From contig NZ_SSBJ01000045.1 in the NCBI RefSeq assembly GCF_004795055.1, forward strand, positions 1 through 48,041: a stretch of DNA of 48,041 nucleotides, read 5' to 3'. The notes below the pieces were generated by a model. The model was not told where the DNA came from. It did no database searches and worked only from the letters and a program-made list of their open reading frames with translations. The position numbers and the translations under genes were made by a program. Source of the stretch: Streptomyces sp. A1136. Lineage in GTDB: Bacteria; Actinomycetota; Actinomycetes; Streptomycetales; Streptomycetaceae. Below, one piece after another: positions 16,706 to 24,737 of the stretch; within the stretch, counting starts at the first letter, position 1; each line of letters starts with the position of its first letter.

Positions 16706-19552
16706 GTGGAATACCAGCACATCCGGACTGCGGCCTACACGGCCGACCCGTCGCGCGGCTCCTTCGCGGTCCCGATGCACACGCTCGTGCTGCCCGCCGA
16801 ATGGGAGCAGCCTCTTCTGGAACTGCGCCGTGCGGGCCTGACGGAGCGCGAGGCCTCCTGGCGCCGTACCGTGCCCACGCAGGCGGTCAACCAGCTGATG
16901 CGTGCGACCGCGCCCGACATCGTCACCGTCGACGGGACGGCCACCTTCGGCTCGCAGCGCCCTTGGCTGTACTGCGAGCAGGAATACCCGATGTCGGTCA
17001 TGAACACCTACATCGCCGCGTGGCTGAGGAACCTCGGCAAGAAGCCGGACGACCCCGCCACCGGAGCCCAGCTGATGGACACCTTCCGGGACCTCGGTCC
17101 GGCGCTCCCGCACTGGCAGCTCGGCATGGTGGACCTGTTCGAACAGGAGCTTTCTCCCGGGGGGACCGCCCTGCCGGCGAACCACGTGTACCGGCTGCTG
17201 CCGGAGGTCCTGGCCGGCCGGATCGAGCGGCAGGAACCCTACGAGCACAACGGCGAACGCCTGATTTTCCGACGGGTGGCCCAGCTTCCGGGCGCCCGGG
17301 GCCTCGGCAGCGGCGGTGCGGAGCTGATGTCCTGGCCCCCGCGGAAGATCGAGTCGGGCAAGGCGTCCTCCTACTATGCGGCCAGTATCAGGATCACGGT
17401 CCGCACCTCACCCTTCTCCTCCGTCCCCCGAGTGCACCTGGCCACTGGCATCCGCCGCTTCGTCACGGGGAAGGTGTGGATGCCGTACCAGAGGGGCGTC
17501 TCCGTCTACCTGCTGCCCGACACCTCGCTCGTCCCGGACGGGCTGTCCTCTCCTGCGTTCTCCGTGGCGACCATCCGCTGGCGTAACGGCACGACGGACT
17601 GGAGCCAGGGCGGAGTGCAGGGGATGCTCGGATACGTCACCGCGCTCGACGCCCTGCCGTCCGTGGACCGACTGGTCAAGGAGGCCGACCACTGGATCGG
17701 TGGGAGGGACGGGCTCACTCTGGCCGTCGGCCACCAGGCGGCGATGGGGGCACATCCCGTCGGCACCGGTCTGATGCCGGGCGAGCGGCGGAGGCTCACG
17801 GAGTGGGCCGAGCAGGCGCTCGCCCCCGAGCTCGTACCGGTGCCGCTGCTCGCACGCAGCCGGTACGCCGGCCCGCCGAAGCGCCAGCTCCAGCCTCTGC
17901 CGTCCATCCCGAAGGTGGAGAAGAAGCCCGGGGACCTGGCCGCCGCCCTCGGAAAGCGCGAGCAGCGTGTCGCCGACAACGCGGTCAAGCGCAGGGCCCG
18001 CCTCGCCGAGGCCCTCGACGGCGCCGCGCTCGTCGCTCTGGTCCTCTACCAGACCGATGACCAGCGGGATCGGGTGCTCGCGGCAGCGGAAGCGGGCCTT
18101 GGCCTGGCCGGCCACCGGCGGGAAGGGACGGGTGAGATCTGGCGGTGGGACACACCGGAGCTCTCGGTCAAGCTGTGCGCACTACCGCTCGGTGACCTGG
18201 GCGCACCGCTGGGCGGAGAGAGGGTGCCCCGCCGCGGAAAGGAACATGAACAGGCGATCGACGAGCGTCGCCGCAAGGTCGCGGCGGCACTGGCGCCGGG
18301 TCGCCTGCCGGTGACCGGTGCACAGGTCGCCTTCGTGGAACTGGAAGGTGAGGAGAGCTTCCGCAACACCAAGCGTCGGGCCGACCCCAAGTACGCCATC
18401 CGCCTCGGCTGCGCCGAGGCCGGTCTGGTCACCCAGTTCCTCCGCCCCTTGGACCAGGATCTGGAGCCGCAGAAGGCGGCCGAGGAGGCCGGCATCCGTG
18501 CCGAGGCGGCCTGGGCGGACGGCATCCGGCAGACCGGTACGCGCTTCATCCCGCAGCATGCCCTCGGTGATGAGCTGATTCCGCCCGGACTCAACCAGCT
18601 CGCCTTCCACCTGGTCGAGCAGCGCCGCGACGGTCCCACCGGAAGGGCGCAGTTCACTCCCATCGCCGTCCTCATCCGACCCGGAACGAAGTGTGTGCTG
18701 GGCAAGACCGCCGACATGCACGAGTGGGTGCCGTACCCGGAGCTGCTGAAGTCCCTCACCGGTCGGGTCAGGGACACGGATCTCCGTTCGGCGGCACAGC
18801 AGTCCGCGCATGTGGCCGCCTTCGTCAAGAAGACCGTGGCCGGCCTGCGCAGCGCCCCGACGCTGGCGTTCGTACACGCGCAGGACGTGCGTAAGCGTTG
18901 GCCGTGGTTGCGTAACGACGGATTGCAGCGGGACCGGCTCGGTTTGGACGGCGGGCCCGTCCAGCGGATCGGTCTCTACGGCAAGCAGCTCCGGGTCGTG
19001 CGCGTGGCCGACAGCGGGCGCGACGAGACCCCGCAGTGGTGGGCGGAGGCGGAGGAGCTCGACCCGAAGCACAAGGGCATGCAGCGGGCAGGTTTCGCCG
19101 GCGGCCTATGGGTGTCCCGTGTGACCGGGGACTCCGGTCGTGTCTTCTACAGCACGGCCGGTAAGGCCAGTACGCAGACCAAACTCACCAACGAGGACGC
19201 GAAGCTCACCGCCCACACCAACGCCTCGGGCAAGAACGCCTTCCGGCCGAAGGCCAACGCGTGGAATCCGGAGCTCCTGGAACTGACGGTTGCCTGCCTT
19301 CAGCCGGGGGACGATCCGGAGGCATGGGCGGCAGTTGTCCACCAGCAGCGCATCTGTGACGACGACTACCGCGACGTGCTCGGGCTGCCATTGGTCCTGC
19401 ACCTCGCGCGGCTCACTGACGAATACGCCCTCCCGCACGACGAGGACGACACGGTCGACACCGATGCCAAGGACGAGCAGGCTGCTGACAGCCAGAGGTT
19501 CGTCGAGCAGCTGGCCTTCGACTTCACTCTGGACGACTTCGATGAGGAGTAG
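16706..19552 (+). CDS. pPIWI-RE protein (prokaryotic PIWI with conserved R and E)
   Basis: The 948-residue product has the layout of pPIWI-RE proteins. Residues about 1-380 form the N-terminal (DUF3962/X-type) region, then a MID-like region (ALVVLYQ-type strand near 440, AIRLGCAEAGLVTQF near 563-578), then an RNase H-fold PIWI domain from about 720 to the end. Signature segments are WNPELLELTV (conserved E), VVHQQRICDDD (conserved R) and LPLVLHLARLTDEYAL. I cannot assign a full acidic catalytic triad by eye. I chose the GTG at 16706 because AGGGAG sits nine bases upstream and this start leaves a 67-base gap after the helicase; an upstream frame would overlap the helicase. It is predicted to use a guide against invading DNA or RNA, which is inference. 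Confidence 0.85.
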   Translation: MEYQHIRTAAYTADPSRGSFAVPMHTLVLPAEWEQPLLELRRAGLTEREASWRRTVPTQAVNQLMRATAPDIVTVDGTATFGSQRPWLYCEQEYPMSVMNTYIAAWLRNLGKKPDDPATGAQLMDTFRDLGPALPHWQLGMVDLFEQELSPGGTALPANHVYRLLPEVLAGRIERQEPYEHNGERLIFRRVAQLPGARGLGSGGAELMSWPPRKIESGKASSYYAASIRITVRTSPFSSVPRVHLATGIRRFVTGKVWMPYQRGVSVYLLPDTSLVPDGLSSPAFSVATIRWRNGTTDWSQGGVQGMLGYVTALDALPSVDRLVKEADHWIGGRDGLTLAVGHQAAMGAHPVGTGLMPGERRRLTEWAEQALAPELVPVPLLARSRYAGPPKRQLQPLPSIPKVEKKPGDLAAALGKREQRVADNAVKRRARLAEALDGAALVALVLYQTDDQRDRVLAAAEAGLGLAGHRREGTGEIWRWDTPELSVKLCALPLGDLGAPLGGERVPRRGKEHEQAIDERRRKVAAALAPGRLPVTGAQVAFVELEGEESFRNTKRRADPKYAIRLGCAEAGLVTQFLRPLDQDLEPQKAAEEAGIRAEAAWADGIRQTGTRFIPQHALGDELIPPGLNQLAFHLVEQRRDGPTGRAQFTPIAVLIRPGTKCVLGKTADMHEWVPYPELLKSLTGRVRDTDLRSAAQQSAHVAAFVKKTVAGLRSAPTLAFVHAQDVRKRWPWLRNDGLQRDRLGLDGGPVQRIGLYGKQLRVVRVADSGRDETPQWWAEAEELDPKHKGMQRAGFAGGLWVSRVTGDSGRVFYSTAGKASTQTKLTNEDAKLTAHTNASGKNAFRPKANAWNPELLELTVACLQPGDDPEAWAAVVHQQRICDDDYRDVLGLPLVLHLARLTDEYALPHDEDDTVDTDAKDEQAADSQRFVEQLAFDFTLDDFDEE

Positions 19553-19579
19553 CGGACCGCCACCGACAGAACTCGGATG

Positions 19580-19609
19580 ACACACTGTGTGTACGGTGTC
19601 AACATGTTG
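19580..19609. promoter_or_regulatory. Two palindromes upstream of the second methyltransferase
   Basis: ACACAC-t-GTGTGT (19580-19592) and CAACATGTTG (19600-19609) are perfect inverted repeats in the 95-base gap between the PIWI-RE stop and the methyltransferase start. The first resembles the CACAC/GTGTG repeat at 10319, suggesting a shared regulator. No clear ribosome site precedes the ATG at 19648, and a TACGCT -10-like box lies about seven bases before it, so a leaderless transcript is possible. Confidence 0.5.
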
Positions 19610-19647
19610 TGAAGTCAATCGCTGGAGCGGTCGTGTACGCTGGCGCC

Positions 19648-21312
19648 ATGGCTGATGTGGAGGGTGTTTCGCCGGAGCAGCTGGTTTCCGGGTCCGAGAT
19701 CGCCCGCCTCGCAGGTGTGACGCGGGCGGCCGTCTCCAATTGGCGTCGGCGCCATGAAGACTTTCCCGCTCCCAGAGGTGGCGGTGTGAACAGTCCGCTC
19801 TTCGCCTTCACCGAGGTCCAGGCGTGGCTGGACAGGCAGCACAAGGGACAGGACGTCTCGGACGAGGTCAGGCTCTGGCAGGCGGTGCGGGCCGCCTACG
19901 GGGAAGAGACGGTCGCCGGTGTCGCGGACGTCGCCAGGCGGCTGGCGCAGGCGGAACCCACTCCGGATCTTCCCGCCGACGCCGTCCGGCTGTCCGAGGA
20001 ACTTGTCCGCTCCGGCTCTGCCGCCTCGGTCGTCGAAGGGCTGGCCACCCGGATCACCGATTCCGTCGGCCGCTCCGGCTCCGACCACGTCACCTCCGAG
20101 CGGATCCTTCGCGCCCTGCGCCATCTCGCCGGGACCCTGCACGCGGAGGCCACCGTGCTGGACCCGGCCTGTGGCATCGGCACGCTGCTGCTCACCGTCG
20201 GACCCAAACACGGGCTGAAACGTTTCGGGCAGGAGCGGGAGCCGCACAGCGCGCGCCTGGCCCAGCTCCGGGCCGACCTGGGCGGGCAGACGGACGTCTC
20301 CGTCACGGAAGGCGATTCGCTCTGCGCCGACCAGTGGCCGCAGGTGTCTGCCGATCTGGTGGTGTGCGACCCGCCCGTCGGCGTCACCGACTGGGGCCGG
20401 GAGGCCCTGCTGCTCGACTCGCGATGGGAGTTCGGCACACCGCCCAAGGCTGAGGGTGAGCTGGCCTGGCTGCAACATGCGTACGCCCATACCGCTCCGG
20501 GCGGCCGGGTCCTCATGGTCATGCCCGCATCGGTCGCGTACCGCAAGGCAGGCCGCCGGATTCGGGCCGAGCTCGTACGGCGCGGGGTACTGACACAAGT
20601 CGTCGCCCTGCCCGGCGGAGTCGCGGCCTCGCACGCACTCCCCGTTCATGTCTGGCAGCTCACCCGCCCCCTGGGCACTGGTGATGCGGCGACCGCTGTG
20701 CGGCTGGTCGATCTGACCGCCAACGATCCGGACGGACCACTGGACCCGGCCCCCCACCAAGTGGTGGACGCCTCCCTGGTCGACCTGCTGAACGATGCCG
20801 TCGACCTCACCCCCGGCCGGCACATCCTGGCCTCGCACCGCGACTACATCACCGAGTACGAATCCCTACGGACCCGGCTGGAGCAGCAGCTCGCCCAGCT
20901 CGCCGCACTCCTTCCGACCCTCGCCGAGGGGACCGGTCCCGGAACCATGGAAGCCTCGACGGTGAGTGTCGCCGAACTCGCGCGGGCCGGACTCGTCGAG
21001 TACGGCGATACCGAGCCGGCGTCGGTCAGCGACCAGCTGGACACCGACTACCTTCGGGGTTTCCTGCACAGCACGGCGAACGCCCGACGCTCGACCAGCG
21101 CCAGCGGCACCTATCGCTTCGACGTCCGAAGCGGCCGGGTCCCGAAGATGGACATCGAGGCGCAGCGCCGCTACGGGCGGGCGTTCAATACGATCCGGGA
21201 GTTCGAGGAACGGGTCCGAGAGGCCGCGGACCTCGGCCGTCAGGCGGTGGAGCTGGCCCGCGACGGACTGGGCAACGGGGCACTCATGCCGTCTCCCGAC
21301 GAGGAAGCCTAG
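19648..21312 (+). CDS. Second HTH-N6-methyltransferase-like protein with atypical catalytic motif
   Basis: The 554-residue product is a paralogue of the gene at 8056-10188. It has the same opening HTH (IARLAGVTRAAVSNWRRRHE, FAFTEVQAWLDR) and an intact SAM motif I (LDPACGIGTLLL near 170), but motif IV reads CDPPVG near 240. In adenine methyltransferases this motif is (D/N/S)PP(Y/F/W), so the aromatic residue that stacks on the flipped base is replaced by valine. The C-terminal HsdS-like part is shorter (STRDVR-type strand, then a helical end). It may be catalytically weak, a regulatory DNA reader or a heterodimer partner of the first enzyme. An ATG at 19648 aligns with the paralogue's start; a GTG at 19609 is the alternative. 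Confidence 0.75.
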   Translation: MADVEGVSPEQLVSGSEIARLAGVTRAAVSNWRRRHEDFPAPRGGGVNSPLFAFTEVQAWLDRQHKGQDVSDEVRLWQAVRAAYGEETVAGVADVARRLAQAEPTPDLPADAVRLSEELVRSGSAASVVEGLATRITDSVGRSGSDHVTSERILRALRHLAGTLHAEATVLDPACGIGTLLLTVGPKHGLKRFGQEREPHSARLAQLRADLGGQTDVSVTEGDSLCADQWPQVSADLVVCDPPVGVTDWGREALLLDSRWEFGTPPKAEGELAWLQHAYAHTAPGGRVLMVMPASVAYRKAGRRIRAELVRRGVLTQVVALPGGVAASHALPVHVWQLTRPLGTGDAATAVRLVDLTANDPDGPLDPAPHQVVDASLVDLLNDAVDLTPGRHILASHRDYITEYESLRTRLEQQLAQLAALLPTLAEGTGPGTMEASTVSVAELARAGLVEYGDTEPASVSDQLDTDYLRGFLHSTANARRSTSASGTYRFDVRSGRVPKMDIEAQRRYGRAFNTIREFEERVREAADLGRQAVELARDGLGNGALMPSPDEEA

Positions 21313-21340
21313 CCGGGAACGCGCTCGCCCCGCCGCCGGC

Positions 21341-23482
21341 TCAGCGCTCGGCCGCCTGCGGAACGAACTCGCTCGGCAGCCCGGACCAGGAGATGTACAG
21401 CGCCTCCCTGGCCCGGGTACACGCGACGAACAGCAGACAGCGCTCCCGCAGCAGGTCCGACTCGTGCTGAAGGGCATCGACCGAAGCCGGGGTGACTTCT
21501 CGGCCGAACGGCAGTGCCCCCGTCGTCACCCCGACCACCGCTACGCAGCGGAACTCCAGTCCCTTCATCGCGTGCATGGTGGCCAGGCGCACCCCCTCCA
21601 CCTCCGGGCCCGGGTTGTCCCGCACCCGGGCCACCGGGATCCCGTCCGCCACCAGCCGCTCGTACACCTTGTCGAGGAGCAGGTTGAAGCGCGCGCAGAC
21701 GCCGATCTCGGACGGCCTCACACCCTGCGCGATCCATTCCCGCACCCGGTCCACGAGCACCGCGACCTCCGCCGGCTCGGAGCCGTGCCCTGCCACCCTC
21801 GGCCGCCGCCCGTGCAGGACGGAGCGGTAGCCGGCCAGGCTGTCCGAGCCTGCGCCGCCGAGGTCTTCTACGGCCACCGGGGCGAGGATGCCGGTCGACC
21901 AGGTCAGGATCTCCTCCGTGCTGCGGTAGTTGATGCGCAGCCGGGTCGTACGGCCGGTCACCGAGATCCCCAGCGAGCTGAGCGACACCTTCGAGTCGTA
22001 GATCCGCTGGTGCGGGTCCCCGGCGATGAACAGGTCGTCGCTGCCGGGCGCGACCGCGCCGCGTAGCACCCGCCACTGGGCCGGGTGGAGGTCCTGTGCC
22101 TCGTCGACCACGACGTGGTCGTACGGGGGCGGGGTCTGGGCGAGCAGTCGGGCGGCCCGCGCGCACACCTGGAGGTGGGTGGTGGAGCCCTGGCCGCCCA
22201 GCGTCGCCTCGAAGAGTTCGACGGCCGGCCACAGCTGTTCCCGCCGGGCAGCGGACAAGGCGTTGCCCCGGCCCCGCCGCAGAGCCGTACGGTAGGTGTC
22301 GAGATCGCGGATGTCCTGGGCCAGGATGACGTGTCGGTACTCCTGCGCCAGAAACTGCTCGGACCAGGGCAGTTGCAGCTTCTTGACTACCCGCTGCCAG
22401 ATCTGCCGCTCCTCCCGGTCGCTTACGGGGGACGGCACCCGCGCGCCGCCTCCGGTGACGGTCCGGTGGGCGAAGGCGTTCACCGTGGTCACGTCGACCC
22501 GAGCCAGCTGGGTCTCGTCACCGTCCAGCAGCAGAGCGAGGTTCTCCCGCAGAACCTGAGCCAGGGCGTTCGTGTACGTGGTGAGCAGGATCCGGGTGTC
22601 GGGAGCACGGGACAGCAGGTGCTTGACGCGGTGCAGGGCCACGACGGTCTTGCCGGTGCCCGGTCCGCCGGTGACCTGGACCGGTCCGCCGTACGACACC
22701 CGGTAGGCGACCCGGCGCTGCGAGGGGTGCAGGAACACGCGCCACGCGGCGAACGGCTTGTCCAGGATCTCGGTCAGCTCGTCCGCGCTGGTGACGAGCG
22801 TGATGCGGCTCGTGGTGTTGGCGATGGCCACGGCCAGGCTCTGGTCCGGATCGGGCCCGGAGTCGGCCGGGCGGCGTACCGCCACGACGTCCCGGTAGAC
22901 CTCTTCGGGGGTGAATCCCTCCGCGAGGTACTGCAGCGCCTCGAACTGGTCTTCCGGCAGGAGTGTCCCGAAGGCCTCCAGCTGGGGCTTGTCGATGACC
23001 GTGCGTACCGCCCGAAGGACCTGGTCGTCGATGCCGAGATCGCGAAGCACGGTGTCGGAGTACGGACCGAACAGCAGGGCCGGGGCCTTTGCTGCGGCCT
23101 TCTCCAGGGCGGGGGTCAGGTGCTCGATCGCGACGACGTTGCGGACCTCCAAGCCCCGCGTGGCCTTGTTCGTCGTGTACAGGCGCTTGGCCGCCCAGGT
23201 GTACGCGTCGTCGTGCGCTACCACATTGACCAGCAGGAAGACGTCACTGCCATCGTCGGGGGAGAGGACCACACCGCGCCAGAAGTCGTTGACGCGGATC
23301 GTACGCATCCGAGGGTCGCGTGCCTTGTCGACGGACTCCAGGTGCAGTCCCTTGTCGGCATACAGCTCGGCGACCGTCAGCTTCTGGAACTTCTCCATCG
23401 CCTTGCGCACGCCGGCTTTGATCGGCTTCTCCAGGACGTCGTAGCTCTCCCAGAAGCTGTTGGCGAACGCAAGCTGTGGCAC
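21341..23482 (-). CDS. UvrD/Rep-like helicase with N-terminal RelE-like domain
   Basis: The 713-residue protein is a superfamily 1 helicase. Motifs are GGPGTGKT (about 272-279), VVVDEAQDLH (about 457), AGDPHQRIYDS, LRINYRSTEEIL, TMHAMKGLEF and LLFVACTRARE, all intact. Residues 1-105 resemble a RelE/ParE toxin fold: a helical start (KAGVRKAMEKFQKL), then GLHLESVDKARDPRMRTIRV and VFLLVNVVAHDDAYTWA. This fused arrangement is known in some UvrD-like proteins. The GTG at 23482 has GGGGAG eight bases upstream. It lies 40 bases after McrC in the same direction, so it is probably part of the type IV operon, as a DNA processing or effector helicase. It converges on the second methyltransferase with a 28-base gap. 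Confidence 0.82.
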   Translation of the reverse strand: MPQLAFANSFWESYDVLEKPIKAGVRKAMEKFQKLTVAELYADKGLHLESVDKARDPRMRTIRVNDFWRGVVLSPDDGSDVFLLVNVVAHDDAYTWAAKRLYTTNKATRGLEVRNVVAIEHLTPALEKAAAKAPALLFGPYSDTVLRDLGIDDQVLRAVRTVIDKPQLEAFGTLLPEDQFEALQYLAEGFTPEEVYRDVVAVRRPADSGPDPDQSLAVAIANTTSRITLVTSADELTEILDKPFAAWRVFLHPSQRRVAYRVSYGGPVQVTGGPGTGKTVVALHRVKHLLSRAPDTRILLTTYTNALAQVLRENLALLLDGDETQLARVDVTTVNAFAHRTVTGGGARVPSPVSDREERQIWQRVVKKLQLPWSEQFLAQEYRHVILAQDIRDLDTYRTALRRGRGNALSAARREQLWPAVELFEATLGGQGSTTHLQVCARAARLLAQTPPPYDHVVVDEAQDLHPAQWRVLRGAVAPGSDDLFIAGDPHQRIYDSKVSLSSLGISVTGRTTRLRINYRSTEEILTWSTGILAPVAVEDLGGAGSDSLAGYRSVLHGRRPRVAGHGSEPAEVAVLVDRVREWIAQGVRPSEIGVCARFNLLLDKVYERLVADGIPVARVRDNPGPEVEGVRLATMHAMKGLEFRCVAVVGVTTGALPFGREVTPASVDALQHESDLLRERCLLFVACTRAREALYISWSGLPSEFVPQAAER

Positions 23483-23522
23483 GACGTGAACTCCCCACCC
23501 TGGACGGACACTCCGCCGCCGA

Positions 23523-24737
23523 TCATACGGGCAGGTCAGCACCCATTTGCCGGGAAAGGGCGGCAATATCGGCCAGGAGCGTGGCCGGTTCGCGATCGAG
23601 ATCGAGGGCGTGCTGATGGAGGGTAATGCCCGCGTGCCGGACCCGGTGGGCGGCGTGCGGGGCGTTGCCCTTCGCGTAGACGAGATGCCCCTCCGGCAGT
23701 CCGAGCGCCGTGCAGTAGGCGAGCATCTGGTACAGGTCGGCGTCCGGGTAGCCGTCCTGTTTCTCCGCCTTGTACTTGGCGTCGGCGACCGCGCGCGGAG
23801 TGCCGTCCGGCCCGTACAGCACGAAGTCCGGCTTCATGCGGATCGCGTCGGCCTCGTCGAGGTGGTGCGGATCCTGGAGAGCACCGGTGAACTCCGATCC
23901 GCGCATGGCCTCGCGCAGGGTGACCGTCACGAAGTCTTCGAAGAGCCGGTTCATGTCGAACAGGAAACCGTCGATGCGCAGGCCGCCGGGCGTGTGCTCG
24001 GGTGATGACCCGTCGAGCACGGCCCGGGCGAGGTGCAGGGCGGGCTGGTAGCGGGTGTTGAGGCGGGACGGCCGCCAGGAGGGCACCGGCTGTCCGGGAA
24101 CCAGCGGGGTGACGTCGGCGAGCCGGGCCCGCTGGTGCAGCAGGCGGCGGCGCACCTCGCGCGGCACACCGGGCAGGCGCAGTAGCCGCTCGACGGCCGC
24201 CCGCAGGATGCGGTTCTCGGCGATGTTGGTGGTGAACTCGTCGTACGCCACCTCGACCGGCAGCACGGCCCCGAAGCGGCGCCGTATCTGGTCCGCCTCG
24301 CGGATCCGCCCACGGACCACGAGCGCGCTCTCCTCGGTCGCGCGGTATCCCTGGAGCAGTCCTTGCCGCAGGGCCCGGTCGATCTGCCGCTCCACGGCGT
24401 GCGCGAGCGCGGGCAGCACCTCGCGGTGCTCACCCACGTCGACCTGTCCGTCCCGCCAGGAGCCCTTCGGGTCGAGGCTGTAGCCGAGCAGGAAGAACAG
24501 CCGCGCGATGGGCACCTTGGGCGTGACGCGGACGGTGAACGGTCCGTTTCCGCCGCCCGGTACGTCGACGGACACCGCGCCGACCTTGCTGCCGGCCCGC
24601 AGCAGCCAGCGGCCCGGCGTGTACGGATCGGGGGAGGCGTCCACGATCCGGGCGGCGGCCAGTGCCCGGCCGACCGCGTCCGGCAGAACGTGGCCGGTGG
24701 CCGGGGCGTGCTCGACGAGCTCGATGACCGGGGTCAC
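23523..24737 (-). CDS. mcrC: McrC-family restriction subunit
   Basis: The 404-residue product is the nuclease partner of the McrB-type GTPase/ATPase encoded just upstream. Its PD-(D/E)XK core is visible as MKPDFVLYGPDG (D near 300) followed by AVADAKYK (D-x-K near 317), then a helix DADLYQMLAYCTALGLP. The N-terminal half (ARLFFLLGYSLDP, GRIREADQIRRRF, ENRILRAAVERLLRLP) is the usual McrC scaffold that contacts the McrB hexamer. The start ATG overlaps the McrB stop by four bases (ATGA), giving translational coupling. Together they would cut DNA carrying foreign modified cytosines or similar marks. Confidence 0.85.
   Translation of the reverse strand: MTPVIELVEHAPATGHVLPDAVGRALAAARIVDASPDPYTPGRWLLRAGSKVGAVSVDVPGGGNGPFTVRVTPKVPIARLFFLLGYSLDPKGSWRDGQVDVGEHREVLPALAHAVERQIDRALRQGLLQGYRATEESALVVRGRIREADQIRRRFGAVLPVEVAYDEFTTNIAENRILRAAVERLLRLPGVPREVRRRLLHQRARLADVTPLVPGQPVPSWRPSRLNTRYQPALHLARAVLDGSSPEHTPGGLRIDGFLFDMNRLFEDFVTVTLREAMRGSEFTGALQDPHHLDEADAIRMKPDFVLYGPDGTPRAVADAKYKAEKQDGYPDADLYQMLAYCTALGLPEGHLVYAKGNAPHAAHRVRHAGITLHQHALDLDREPATLLADIAALSRQMGADLPV

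Noticed and set aside
8056..21312. Classical type I restriction-modification system
   Set aside because: Two HsdM-like proteins with S-like tails are present, but there is no HsdR motor-nuclease; the nearby helicase is DinG-like and belongs with the PIWI-RE protein.
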